A stretch of DNA of 64,000 nt from Sphingomonadales bacterium (GTDB taxonomy: Bacteria > Pseudomonadota > Alphaproteobacteria > Sphingomonadales > Sphingomonadaceae). Within the stretch, counting starts at the first letter, position 1. Every line of letters begins with the position of its first letter. The stretch is from assembly GCA_017309275.1 (NCBI GenBank), contig JAFKLT010000030.1:124001-188000 (forward strand), in the 5' to 3' direction. Shown piece by piece: positions 8,422 through 18,855 of the stretch. A model generated the notes under the pieces. It was not told the DNA's origin, did not search any database, and saw only the letters and a program-made list of their open reading frames with translations. The position numbers and the translations under genes were made by a program.

Positions 8422-9459
8422 TCATGGCCGCACCAGCACTTTCAGCGCTGTCCGCGCGTCCATCGCGCGATAGCCGTCCGGCACGCCGGACAGGTCGACC
8501 GTGCGGTCGAATACCCGGCCCGGCTCGATCCGTCCTTCCACTATGTCGGGCAGCAGGTCGGCGATATAGGCGCGGACCGGCGCCGGGCCGCCGGCGACCG
8601 CGACGTTGCGATAGAACATCGGCTGCGCTTCAGGCACGGCAGAATAGTGCGGCACGCCGACGCGGCCGACAGCACCGCCCGCGCGGACGATGCCCATCGA
8701 CGTCGAAATCGCGTCCTCGCTGCCCACACATTCGAGAACGGACTGTACGCCCAGCCCGCCCGTCAGCTCGCGGACGCGCTCGATTGCTTCAGCGCCGCGA
8801 TCGGAGACGATGTCGGTCGCGCCGAATTCGCGCGCCAGCGCGATCCGCGCGTCGTGCCGTCCCATCATGATGATCCGCTCGGCACCAAGCCGCCGGGCCG
8901 CGATCACGGCGCACAGCCCGACCGCCCCGTCGCCGACCACCGCGACGGTCGACCCCGGCCGCACCTTCGCCTTCACCGCCGCATGATGCCCCGTCCCGAG
9001 CACGTCCGACAGCGTCAGCAGGCCCGGCATCAGCGCGTCGTCTTCGGCAACGTCGATCGGATACAGCGTCCCGTCGGCGAGCGGAATGCGCAAAGCCTCC
9101 GCCTGCGCGCCGCCGATACCGCCGCCGATGCCGAAGAAACCGCCGTGGACACAGGCCGTATGCAGGCCCTCGTCGCAGAAAAGGCAGCTATTGTCGGAAA
9201 AGGCGAAGGGCATGATCACGACCTGCCCCGGCTTGATCCGCTCCACGTCGCGGCCGACCTCGACCACGACCCCGATCGCCTCATGTCCCATCGGACGCCC
9301 GCCATCGGCCGGCGTCATGTCGCGATACGGCCAGAGGTCGCTGCCGCAGATGCAGGCGCGCGTGATGCGGATGATCGCATCGGTCGGCTGCTGGATAGCC
9401 GCGTCCGGAACATTCTCGATCCGAACATCCCCGGCCTTGTGCATGATCGTCGCGCGCAT
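8422..9459 (-). CDS. Zinc-dependent alcohol dehydrogenase (MDR superfamily)
   Basis: Oxidises or reduces an alcohol/aldehyde pair with NAD(P). The 345 residues show the catalytic-zinc motifs CICGSDLW and GHEAIGVV and a cysteine-containing loop (CLFCDEGLHTAC). The Rossmann core reads VAVVGDGAVGLCAVIAARRLGA. One base separates its start from the stop of the aldo/keto reductase gene, and a GGAGG site lies 6 nt before the ATG, so co-translation is likely. The structural-zinc loop seems to have fewer cysteines than the classic four. The substrate is not predictable; the neighbours suggest aldehyde or ketone detoxification. Confidence 0.88.
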   Translation of the reverse strand: MRATIMHKAGDVRIENVPDAAIQQPTDAIIRITRACICGSDLWPYRDMTPADGGRPMGHEAIGVVVEVGRDVERIKPGQVVIMPFAFSDNSCLFCDEGLHTACVHGGFFGIGGGIGGAQAEALRIPLADGTLYPIDVAEDDALMPGLLTLSDVLGTGHHAAVKAKVRPGSTVAVVGDGAVGLCAVIAARRLGAERIIMMGRHDARIALAREFGATDIVSDRGAEAIERVRELTGGLGVQSVLECVGSEDAISTSMGIVRAGGAVGRVGVPHYSAVPEAQPMFYRNVAVAGGPAPVRAYIADLLPDIVEGRIEPGRVFDRTVDLSGVPDGYRAMDARTALKVLVRP

Positions 9460-9460
9460 C

Positions 9461-10564
<1,104 letters not shown>

Positions 10565-10570
10565 TCATAA

Positions 10571-11461
10571 ATGGCGATTGACGGATTGTCGGACATCGTG
10601 GCCTTTCTCGCGGTGGCGCGGGAGCGCAGCTTCACGAAGGCGGCGGCGCAGCTCGGCCTGTCGCCCTCCGCGCTCAGCCATACCGTTCGCCGGCTCGAGG
10701 AGCGGCTGGGCGTCCGTCTGTTGATGCGAACGACGCGGAGCGTGACGACCACCGACGCCGGCGACCAGCTGGTCGAGACGGCGGGACCGCATGTGGAGGG
10801 CATCGACCAGGCGCTCACCCGCCTCGGCGAGTTTCGCGGCCAACCGGCCGGTCTGCTTCGCATCACGACCGGCGATCATGCCGCAGAGGAACGCATATTA
10901 CCCGCGGTCACCATGCTCCTCGCGCGGCATCCGGCGCTGCGGGTCGAGATCAGTGTCGACCTGGGCCTGGTCGACATCGTGGCCGAGCGTTTCGACGCAG
11001 GGGTTCGGCTGGGAGAGACCATTGCGCAGGATATGGTCGCCGTGAAAATCGGGCCCGACATGGAAATGGCAGCCGTTGCGTCCCCTGCCTATTTCCAGCG
11101 TGCCGGGATGCCCCGAACGCCGCATGACCTGTCCTCGCACAATTGCATAAACCTGCGCTTCCCGACCTATGGCGGGCTTTACGCCTGGGAGTTCGAAAGG
11201 GATGGCCGGCCGCTCAACGTCCGCGTCCAGGGCCAGTTGACGGTCAACGACATCGCGCTCGCGCGGAACGCGGCGGTCGCCGGACAAGGCATCGCCTATT
11301 TGCCCGAGGAGTATGTCGCGGACGAGATCGGCGACGGCGCGCTTGTTCGTGTCCTCGGCGACTGGTGCCCGCCCTTTCCGGGCTATCATCTCTATTACCC
11401 GTCTCGGCGCCAGCAATCGCCCGCAATGGCCGCCCTTGTCGAGGCGCTGCGCTTCAGATGA
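10571..11461 (+). CDS. LysR-family transcriptional regulator
   Basis: A standard 296-residue LysR protein. The HTH (residues 5-62) reads VAFLAVARERSFTKAAAQ, then SPSALSHTVRRLEERLGVRLL and RTTRSVTTTDAG. The effector-binding part contains GLLRITTGDHAAEERILPAV and the FDAGVRLGETIAQDMVAV stretch typical of the subgroup that represses or activates divergent oxidoreductase genes. Its start lies 90 bp from the divergent aldo/keto reductase start, with an inverted repeat between them. It most likely controls that operon. Confidence 0.92.
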   Translation: MAIDGLSDIVAFLAVARERSFTKAAAQLGLSPSALSHTVRRLEERLGVRLLMRTTRSVTTTDAGDQLVETAGPHVEGIDQALTRLGEFRGQPAGLLRITTGDHAAEERILPAVTMLLARHPALRVEISVDLGLVDIVAERFDAGVRLGETIAQDMVAVKIGPDMEMAAVASPAYFQRAGMPRTPHDLSSHNCINLRFPTYGGLYAWEFERDGRPLNVRVQGQLTVNDIALARNAAVAGQGIAYLPEEYVADEIGDGALVRVLGDWCPPFPGYHLYYPSRRQQSPAMAALVEALRFR

Positions 11462-11539
11462 CGGCCGCAAACGGACTGCCCCGCTTCAGACCACGGGATG
11501 CCGCCCGGAAATCAAAATCGGGGTCGATGGGGTGTCCGG

Positions 11540-14032
11540 TCAGTTCGCTGGCGCAACGGCACGCAATTCGATCTTGAAGACAAGCGTGGCGCCGCCTGGA
11601 ATGTCGCCGCGACCGGTAAAGCCATAGCCCAGATAGGCGGGGACCGCGATCTCCCACTCTTCCCCGACCCGCATCATCGGGATCGCCTCGCGCCAGCCGC
11701 GGATGACGCCGGAAACCGGAAAGCTCGCCGGTTCGCCGCGCGCATAGGAGCTGTCGAAGACGCGCCCGTCGATGAACCGCCCCTCATAATCGACCGTCAC
11801 GCGGTCGCGGGAAAGCGGACGCGCGGCGCCGGCTTCGGCGGCGCGTACGACGCGATATCGCAGCCCGCTTGCCGTCGAATGCCAGTCCGGCGCCGATGTC
11901 AGGCTGGCAAGATAGGTCTGCTGCGCGTTGAGCGCCGCCGCGTCGAGCACGCTGGTCGGAGGCGCGGGCTTGCGGCCCAGCTCGCGCTCCAGATAGGACA
12001 GGATCATCGCCGTGCGATACGCCTGTTCCTGACGGTTAGCGCTTCCCGCATGTCCGCCGTCGACATTCTCGTAATAATAGAAGGCGTGCCCCAGCTCCTC
12101 CAGGCGCGCTGCAAATTTGCGCGCGTGCGCGGGATGGACGCGATCATCCTTGGTCGAGGTCAGGATGAAGGGGCGCGGATAGACCCGGTCGGACACGACA
12201 TTGTGATAGGGCGAATAGCGACGGAGCCAGCCCCAATCCTCGGCACGATCCGGATCGCCATATTCGGCCATCCACGAAGCCCCCGCCAACAGCTTGCTGT
12301 ATCGCTTCATGTCGGTCAGCGGGACGCTCATCACCACGGCGTCGTATAGTCCGGGTTGCTGCAGCATCGCCGCACCGACCAGCAGACCGCCGTTCGATGC
12401 GCCATAGATTCCGACGGTCGATGCGGCGCGGGACGACCGCAGCGCTTCCGCAACGGCATGCAGATCGTCGAACGATCGCTGTCGCCCCGCGCCGACCGCT
12501 GCAGCGTGCCAGCCGGGACCAAACTCGCCGCCGCCGCGGATATTGGCGATCACATAGGCATTGCCCGCCTCGACCCACAATTGGCCGAGCGGAGGGAGAT
12601 GCGTCGGCAGCGACGATTGACGGAAACCGCCATAGGCGCTGATCAGCGTCGGGATCGGCCCCTTCGCATCGCGCGGTCGCACGATGAAATAGGGGATGCG
12701 CGTTCCATCCGCCGACCGCGCCCAGCGCTGTTCGGTGACATAGCGCGACGTATCCGTTCGCGACGGCACCGACGCGATGCGGCGCGGTGCATCCTTTCCG
12801 GCGAGCACGTACAATGTCTCGGGGCGCGTCAACCCTTGTTCGACATAGAAGATGGTGTCGCCGTCGCGATCGGCTGCCGCAAGGTTCAGCGCGCTGTTCG
12901 GGGCGACCGGAACCGTCGTCGCCTGCCAATCACCACCGGCAGGCCGCAGGGCGGCAAGGCGGGCGGTGACGTTATGCAACAGCGCGACATAAAGCGTCGA
13001 CCGCGTCGCCGACACTGCGGAAATCGCCTCGCCCGCGGCCGGGACATAGACGCTCTCGACCGGCAAGCCGTCGCCGTCCAGCCGATAGGCGACCAGCGCG
13101 CCCGCCGGAATCCGGCGCGCTCCGATCGAGAGCGGCGACTGGATCTGGACAATCGCACGGTCGCCGATCGTCGTGCGATAGGTCGCGTCGTTCGGCATCG
13201 GCAGCGCGCGTATCCGGCCATCATCGGCGACGCGCATCAGTTCCGACGTCCATGTCGTCATGTTGCGCAGGATCAGCACATGGTCGCCGCGCTGCCCACG
13301 TTCGACGATCGGACGAAGCCAGACGTCGGAAGCCGGCGCCTCATAGACGAGCGCAGCGCCCGCCAGCGGCGTGCCGCGCGTCCAGCGCTTGAGCTGGCGG
13401 CCATAGCCCGAGCTGTTCAGCGTGCCCGCGCCGAAGTCCGATACGATGAGCAGATGATCCTCATCCTGCCAGACGATGTCGGACTTGGCCTCTGCCGTCA
13501 CGAAGCCGCCGGGAACGAAGCGCGCTTCGACAGCGTCGAATTCGCGCCACGTGACCGCGTCCTTGCCGCCATCGGACAAGGCGACCATGCAGCGACGATG
13601 CGCGGGGGCGAGGCAGGTCGCGCCGCGCCATACCCAGTTGCGCCCCTCGTCCGCCGCGAGCGCGTCGAGGTCGATCAAAGTGCGCCAATGCGGTGCGCCA
13701 CCAAGGAAATCCTGCCGGTCGGCCTGTCGCCAGAGGCCGCGTATATGGTCGCCGCCCTGCCAGAAATTTCGCACGTTCGTGCCGGCGGGCTGCGGCATTA
13801 CCAGCCGCCCCGGATCGTTCAGGATCGCGCCGGCCCGGTCGCGCCAGCGCTGGAAATTCTTTCCGGCCTCGAACAGCCCCCGCGTCCGGTCATTCTGCCC
13901 TTCGACCCAGTCGAGGGCGCGAGTGCCCTCGACCTCCTCCATCCAGCGATAGCTGTCTTCGCCGTCCGGCGCCGATGCCCCCGTCAACAGGATCGCCGCA
14001 CCCGCCGCGGCGAGCGCCTGCAGCACCCTCAC
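11540..14032 (-). CDS. Secreted prolyl oligopeptidase fused to an FKBP-type prolyl isomerase
   Basis: A bifunctional protein of 830 residues. After a signal peptide (RVLQALAAAGAAILLTGASA) comes an S9A peptidase: beta-propeller to about residue 430, then the hydrolase domain with NIRGGGEFGPGWH, nucleophile Ser546 in GIYGASNGG, Asp629/630 in TKDDRVHP and His661 in VDGGHAG. Residues about 717-830 are a complete FKBP domain (VTVDYEGRFIDGRVFDSS, VIRGWREAIPMMRVG, GYG, IPGGATLVFKIEL). I chose a GTG start because it overlaps the upstream stop by 4 bp (GTGA) and opens directly into the signal peptide; the open frame extends further upstream without protein-like character. S9A enzymes hydrolyse peptides after proline, and FKBP catalyses cis-trans change at Xaa-Pro bonds, so the two activities could be coupled. 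It is the last gene of the sigma/FecR/receptor operon. Confidence 0.9.
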   Translation of the reverse strand: MRVLQALAAAGAAILLTGASAPDGEDSYRWMEEVEGTRALDWVEGQNDRTRGLFEAGKNFQRWRDRAGAILNDPGRLVMPQPAGTNVRNFWQGGDHIRGLWRQADRQDFLGGAPHWRTLIDLDALAADEGRNWVWRGATCLAPAHRRCMVALSDGGKDAVTWREFDAVEARFVPGGFVTAEAKSDIVWQDEDHLLIVSDFGAGTLNSSGYGRQLKRWTRGTPLAGAALVYEAPASDVWLRPIVERGQRGDHVLILRNMTTWTSELMRVADDGRIRALPMPNDATYRTTIGDRAIVQIQSPLSIGARRIPAGALVAYRLDGDGLPVESVYVPAAGEAISAVSATRSTLYVALLHNVTARLAALRPAGGDWQATTVPVAPNSALNLAAADRDGDTIFYVEQGLTRPETLYVLAGKDAPRRIASVPSRTDTSRYVTEQRWARSADGTRIPYFIVRPRDAKGPIPTLISAYGGFRQSSLPTHLPPLGQLWVEAGNAYVIANIRGGGEFGPGWHAAAVGAGRQRSFDDLHAVAEALRSSRAASTVGIYGASNGGLLVGAAMLQQPGLYDAVVMSVPLTDMKRYSKLLAGASWMAEYGDPDRAEDWGWLRRYSPYHNVVSDRVYPRPFILTSTKDDRVHPAHARKFAARLEELGHAFYYYENVDGGHAGSANRQEQAYRTAMILSYLERELGRKPAPPTSVLDAAALNAQQTYLASLTSAPDWHSTASGLRYRVVRAAEAGAARPLSRDRVTVDYEGRFIDGRVFDSSYARGEPASFPVSGVIRGWREAIPMMRVGEEWEIAVPAYLGYGFTGRGDIPGGATLVFKIELRAVAPAN

Positions 14033-14538
14033 GGCTGTGCCCGGAAAAGACGCGCGCGCTGCACCGACCGGGGATGCAGGGTCACGACGCCCTTTGCTGC
14101 CGGCTGGTCGTCGGCCGACACAATCTCCTGCTCCAGCGCGTCGCCCCGCTTGCGCGTGATCACGGTCAGCAGATGATTGTCGAACTTGAAGATGGAATAG
14201 AGCGTGTCGCCCAGCAGGCGCGTCGGCAATTTGATGCCATCGCCTTCGTCGACGACATATTCGCCCTCCCCGGCCAGCCGGCAGAGCCGATAGTCCTTGA
14301 GGTGCCGGACCACGCCGCCGCTGGAATAGCGGGTGCGCCAGGTCGCGCAATCGCCTTCCTTTTCCGGCAGCGGGCCAGCCTCGAACTCGACATCGACAGT
14401 TTCTGCGCCGGGCTTGCCGGGATAATTTTCAAGCGTACCGCGCCAGGTGCCCGTCCAGCTTGGATCGAGCGCCCCGGCCGAGGCGGGAAGCGCCGCAAGC
14501 GTCGCCGCGAGGATTAGCCGCATACCGACCGATCGCAT
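14029..14538 (-). CDS. Small secreted protein of unknown function
   Basis: A 169-residue protein with a clear signal peptide (MRLILAATLAALPASAGA). The true start may be the second Met, five residues in. The mature part contains SWTGTWRGTLENYPGKPG, two cysteines that could pair (DCATW and RLCRL) and a predicted beta-rich sequence with YSIFKFDNHLLTVITRKRG. I do not recognise a family. It sits 18 bp from the STN receptor gene and overlaps the peptidase-FKBP gene by 4 bp, so it should work with them in the periplasm, for example as a binding or accessory protein. Confidence 0.75.
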   Translation of the reverse strand: MRSVGMRLILAATLAALPASAGALDPSWTGTWRGTLENYPGKPGAETVDVEFEAGPLPEKEGDCATWRTRYSSGGVVRHLKDYRLCRLAGEGEYVVDEGDGIKLPTRLLGDTLYSIFKFDNHLLTVITRKRGDALEQEIVSADDQPAAKGVVTLHPRSVQRARLFRAQP

Positions 14539-14556
14539 CTTGCCGTCCCTTCCGCG

Positions 14557-17500
14557 TCAGAATTTGAACGACACGCCGGAGTAGAAAAAGCGTCCGACAT
14601 TGTCGAAATTCGCCCCACCGAAACCGGCGGCGTAGATGCCTGGGGGGGGTTTATTGTCGAACAAGTTGTCGATGCCGAAGTAGAATTCGCCGCGGTCGGC
14701 GACTGCGAGGCCCAGTCGGACGTCGTGGATGAAGCGGTCGCCGGTCTTGCGATATTCGGGCGGCAGCGAGTCCGGGTTGAGCGGCGGCTGGCCGCCGACG
14801 CTTTCGAAATTCGCCACCGGTCCGCGATACTGGCTGGAGAAATAGCGCAGATCGTGATCGATGCTGACCGCGCCGAGCGTCAGCGTGGTCCCGAAATTCA
14901 TCGACAGGCGCGGGCGCGAGACGGTTTCGACCTGCTGCGTCGGAAAATCGGGCTGCGTCGGCGAGAGATAATCGTCGCGCTTGATCACATAGCTGCCGAC
15001 GGCGCGAAGATCGATCCGCGCCGCGCCGACCGGAAAGCCGTACCGCGCCTCGACATCGACGCCCGATGCCGTGAGCTTGGTGAGGTTCACGGCGCGCTGC
15101 GCGATGTCGACGATGTCATGCGTCGTCGCATTGCGCGTGATCAGCGGACAGAAGACGTTGGCGATCGTCGGTGAATCGACGCACTGGTTAATGATCGTAT
15201 TTACCGGGATCGACGTGATCGCGTTGGTCAGCTTGATGTTGTAATAGTCGGCGGTGAGCGAAAAGCCGGGCAGGAAGCGCGGATTGAGCACCAGCCCCAT
15301 CGTCCAGGTCGTGCCCTTTTCGACATCGAGGTCGGGGTTGCCGCCGGTCGAACCGGGGACGGTAGAACCGATCGTGCTGGCAACGAAACCGGCCGGAATG
15401 CCGAGCGCGAGACAATTGGCCGCGCGCGTCGAGGTGCCCTGGTTGATATTGCCCACCGAGCAGGGGTCGAAGACGCTGAAGCGCGTGCCGACGGTCGGCT
15501 GGAACAGTTCGGCGAGGTTCGGCGCGCGCGCCGCGCGCTGATAGGAACCGCGCAGCCGCAGCCCGTCGAGCGGTTCATAGACCGCGCCGCCGCCCCACGA
15601 TACTTCGGTGCCGACACCGGCAAGGCTGTATTTCGCGACGCGCACCGCGCCGCTGACTTCGAGCAGGCGGGCGCCCGGAACGTCGGCGAGCAGCGGCAGC
15701 TTCACTTCGCCATAGCCCTCCAGAACGTCGAGCGAACCGGCGATCGGCTGAAAACCGGAAAAGCTGGTGACGCCGGCCAGATCGCGGGCGTCGGGCGAAT
15801 AGCGCGTGCTTTCGTCGCGATATTCGAAGCCGGCGACGAGCTTAACGGGTCCGCCCGGAAGCGTCAGGAAGCCGCCGGTATCGCCGCTGACGAAGCCGCC
15901 GACGACATGCTGCTGCAACCGGCCGGTCGCCCGCGTATCGAGGCTGAGATAGTTACGCGCCGCCTCGCTGACCGCGCCATTGCCGAAAAAATTGGCGGCG
16001 ACGCACGTGTCGATATTGGCGTTGCCCGTTGCCACCCCGCCCGCCTGGAGCCGCGCGCGGCAGACGATGGCGCCCGGCGTGCCGAGCACCCCGGCGGTAT
16101 CGCGAACGGCATCGGCGGCGAGCGCGATGCGCGCCGGATAGATGCTGTTCAGAAAGTCCGACGTGATGTCGGTACGGCCGTAATTATACGAAATCTCGAA
16201 ATTCCAGCGATCCGACAATTCACCCTTCAGGCCGACGACGCCGCGCCAGGTCGTGCGCTCGGTCCGTTCGCCCTGGACGCCGATATCGTCGTGAACGCGG
16301 TTCATCGAAAAGGTGCCGCCGCCGGGGATCAGCGTCGCCAGGACGCCGCGCGCCTGCGCCGACAGAAAGGGGTTGTCGGTCGACAGCGTCAGCGCGCTCG
16401 CCGTGCCCTGTCCCCAGGTGCTCGCGCGCTGCCAGTTCATCTTGCCCTCGGCAAACAGCCGAATGCCGTCGGTGAGGTCATAATGCCCCAGCAGGTTGAC
16501 GGCGACCCGGCGGTTGTCGGGAAGCAGCGTCGCCGTGCCGATCGAGTTGAGCCCGTCGCCACCGTCGCTGACGGGGGCCAGCGGCAGGAAATGGCCGTTA
16601 CCGAAATCGGCGAGATTGAGGCTGCCGTCGGGCGCGAAGCGATAGATCGCCGGCGGGTTCGTCGTCGTGCTGCGAACGATCGTGCCGCCGTTCGAGTTTG
16701 CGAGCAGCCGCAGCTTCCTGATCAGGATCTGGTCGGGGATGCCGTCGGGCGGCGTTCCCGGAGGAGCGGTGCGATCGGTGTCGAGGATGTTCGGAACGAA
16801 CGACGCCTGGTTCCGCGAAAAGGAACGCGCATTGTAGCGAAGCTGCTCACGCTGCGAAAAGGAGACGCTGGCGGCGACATTGCCGCGGCCGCCGTCGAAA
16901 TTCGTGCCCGCGGTGATCGACGCCATATAGGCGCCGGCATCGCCGCGCTCACTGATGCCGCCCTGCCCGCGGATGCTGATGCCCTCGAAATCATCCTTCA
17001 CGACGAAGTTGACGACCCCCGCGATCGCGTCGGCGCCATAGACCGCCGACGCACCGCCGGTCAGGATTTCGACATGGTCGAGCAGTTCGACCGGGATGGC
17101 GTTGGTGTCGGGCTGCCACACGACCTGCGACCCCGAGACGTGCCGCCGGCCATTCTGGAGCACCAGCGTGCGCGATGTGCCGAGGCCGCGAAGGTCGAGC
17201 TGGTTCAGGCCGACCTGGCTGGGCGGCTGGTTGCCGGTCGACGATGCCTGCGACAGGGTCGAGCGAAACTGCGGAAGTTCATTCAGTTCGTCGCCGAGCG
17301 CGACGCGGCCGGTCTTTCCCAATATGTCGGTCGCCTGCACCACCGACACCGGGGCCGGCGCGTCCTTGATCGTCGTGCGGATGCGCGATCCGGTGACGAG
17401 GATCGGCTCGGGATCGGCCTCGACGATATCCTGCACGGCCGCGGGGACGACCTCTGCCGGCGGAGCGGGAACGACGGTGTAGGTCTGCGATCCGGTCATG

Positions 17501-17778
17501 CGAGCGACCAGCCCCGACCCGCGGAGCAACTGGTCGAGCGCCTGCCCGACGGTGAGCGTCCCGCGCACGGCGTTCGTCCGGCGGCCGCGCGCATCATTCG
17601 CCGAAATCAGCACCTGCACATCGGCCTGGCGCGCAAAGGCGGCGACCCCTGCCGCAGCGGGCTGTGCCGCAAGGTCGAACCGCTTGACCTGCGCGGCAGC
17701 CGGCGCGGCGACCGCAATCGACGAGACCACGGCGACGGCGGAAAGACCTGCGCGAAGCTGAACGGACCAAAACGACAT
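14557..17778 (-). CDS. TonB-dependent receptor with N-terminal STN signalling domain
   Basis: An outer-membrane importer and signal transducer of 1073 residues. The signal peptide ends near AAPAAAQ. Residues about 34-100 form the STN domain (FDLAAQPAAAGVAAFARQAD, then VRGTLTVGQALDQLLRGSGL). A TonB-box-like ILVTGSRIRT follows, then the plug (NQLDLRGLGTSRTLVLQNGR, GGASAVYGADAIAGVVNFV) and a barrel ending in FFYSGVSFKF. A G-rich leader (AGGGGGG) lies 5 nt before the ATG. FecI/FecR-type genes lie directly upstream, so substrate binding is expected to signal through FecR to the sigma factor. The downstream prolyl oligopeptidase suggests that the ligand is a peptide; this part is inference. Confidence 0.93.
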   Translation of the reverse strand: MSFWSVQLRAGLSAVAVVSSIAVAAPAAAQVKRFDLAAQPAAAGVAAFARQADVQVLISANDARGRRTNAVRGTLTVGQALDQLLRGSGLVARMTGSQTYTVVPAPPAEVVPAAVQDIVEADPEPILVTGSRIRTTIKDAPAPVSVVQATDILGKTGRVALGDELNELPQFRSTLSQASSTGNQPPSQVGLNQLDLRGLGTSRTLVLQNGRRHVSGSQVVWQPDTNAIPVELLDHVEILTGGASAVYGADAIAGVVNFVVKDDFEGISIRGQGGISERGDAGAYMASITAGTNFDGGRGNVAASVSFSQREQLRYNARSFSRNQASFVPNILDTDRTAPPGTPPDGIPDQILIRKLRLLANSNGGTIVRSTTTNPPAIYRFAPDGSLNLADFGNGHFLPLAPVSDGGDGLNSIGTATLLPDNRRVAVNLLGHYDLTDGIRLFAEGKMNWQRASTWGQGTASALTLSTDNPFLSAQARGVLATLIPGGGTFSMNRVHDDIGVQGERTERTTWRGVVGLKGELSDRWNFEISYNYGRTDITSDFLNSIYPARIALAADAVRDTAGVLGTPGAIVCRARLQAGGVATGNANIDTCVAANFFGNGAVSEAARNYLSLDTRATGRLQQHVVGGFVSGDTGGFLTLPGGPVKLVAGFEYRDESTRYSPDARDLAGVTSFSGFQPIAGSLDVLEGYGEVKLPLLADVPGARLLEVSGAVRVAKYSLAGVGTEVSWGGGAVYEPLDGLRLRGSYQRAARAPNLAELFQPTVGTRFSVFDPCSVGNINQGTSTRAANCLALGIPAGFVASTIGSTVPGSTGGNPDLDVEKGTTWTMGLVLNPRFLPGFSLTADYYNIKLTNAITSIPVNTIINQCVDSPTIANVFCPLITRNATTHDIVDIAQRAVNLTKLTASGVDVEARYGFPVGAARIDLRAVGSYVIKRDDYLSPTQPDFPTQQVETVSRPRLSMNFGTTLTLGAVSIDHDLRYFSSQYRGPVANFESVGGQPPLNPDSLPPEYRKTGDRFIHDVRLGLAVADRGEFYFGIDNLFDNKPPPGIYAAGFGGANFDNVGRFFYSGVSFKF

Positions 17779-17892
17779 GAATACCCCCCTATGGATATGA
17801 CGGCGTCATTGCGCCTCGAAGACACAGACGGGGAAGCGCGTCATTTCCTTTTCATCATCCTGTCTTTTTTTCGCCATCGAGTTCGGGGCGGC

Positions 17893-18855
17893 TCATTTCC
17901 GCGCCGATACGGCGATCGTTCCATCGGCTTCGCGCGCGACCTTCGCGCCCAGGCTCAGCTCGACGGCGGCGGCGAAGCCCGCCGGATCGTCGATGCGGAA
18001 CACGCCGAACAGCCGTTCGCCGGCGATCGACGGATCGACCACGATATGCTCGCGCCGATTGTACCGGTTGAATTCGGTCGCCGCCCAGCCGAGCGTTTCG
18101 CCGTTGAGGTCGATCTTGCCGTTGCGCCAGGCAAGCGCGCGGTCGATCTCGGTCGCTTCCGCCACGCCGCTGCTGATCGCGGCATTGTCCGCGACGAACG
18201 CCCGCTCGCCCGCACCAACCCGGACGCGATGCCCCTCGGCGCCGACGACCCAGGTTTCGACGATCCCTTCGGTGACCAGCACGTCGGCGCCGTTCGCGCG
18301 GCGGCGCACCGAAAAGGCGGTGCCCACGGCCTGCACGCGAACCGCCCCCGCCTCGACCACGAAAGGCCGCTTCCGGTCCTTGGCGACCTTGAACCAGGCT
18401 TCGCCCTGCGTCAGCCGCACCCGTCGCCGGTTCGCGGAATCGTCAAAATCGATCGCGCTCGACGTGTTGATCAACGCCGACGATCCGTCGACGAGCTGCA
18501 CGCGGCGGATTTCGCCGACGCCCGTGTCGTAGCGGGCGTCGGGTTGCAGAAACAGCAGGAAGGCGGCGGCACAGGCCGCCAGCGCGCCGCCGCCGCCGAA
18601 AAGGACGCGGCGCGGGAACCACGACCGGACGGGTTCGGGCTCGACCGGTTCGGCCTCGGCCACCGGAAGCTGGCTTGCGCGGTCGAGCATCATCCACGTC
18701 GCCTCCGCCTGAAGCATCGCCCCGCGATGGCGCGAATCCGCATCCAGCCAGTCGGACAGTTCGGCCAGCAGCTGCGGTGTCCGGCCCTCTCGGTCGAGCC
18801 GCCACACCCAGCGCACCGCCGCTTCCTCTATTTCAGCCGCGTTTTGCCGCATGAC
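17893..18855 (-). CDS. FecR-family anti-sigma regulator
   Basis: An inner-membrane protein that holds the ECF sigma factor and transmits the receptor signal. An N-terminal cytoplasmic DUF4880 region (EEAAVRWVWRLDREG, LSDWLDADSRHRGA) leads to one membrane helix (GGGGALAACAAAFLLFL). The periplasmic FecR domain follows (GEIRRVQLVDGSSALINTSS, GEAWFKVAKDRKRPF, AVGTAFSVRR), and a C-terminal STN-like domain (FNRYNRREHIVVDPSIAG) meets the receptor. Start choice is uncertain: ATGs at 18855 and 18849 and a longer form from 18888 are possible; all overlap the end of the sigma gene. Order sigma, FecR, receptor is typical. Confidence 0.92.
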   Translation of the reverse strand, partial: VMRQNAAEIEEAAVRWVWRLDREGRTPQLLAELSDWLDADSRHRGAMLQAEATWMMLDRASQLPVAEAEPVEPEPVRSWFPRRVLFGGGGALAACAAAFLLFLQPDARYDTGVGEIRRVQLVDGSSALINTSSAIDFDDSANRRRVRLTQGEAWFKVAKDRKRPFVVEAGAVRVQAVGTAFSVRRRANGADVLVTEGIVETWVVGAEGHRVRVGAGERAFVADNAAISSGVAEATEIDRALAWRNGKIDLNGETLGWAATEFNRYNRREHIVVDPSIAGERLFGVFRIDDPAGFAAAVELSLGAKVAREADGTIAVSARK

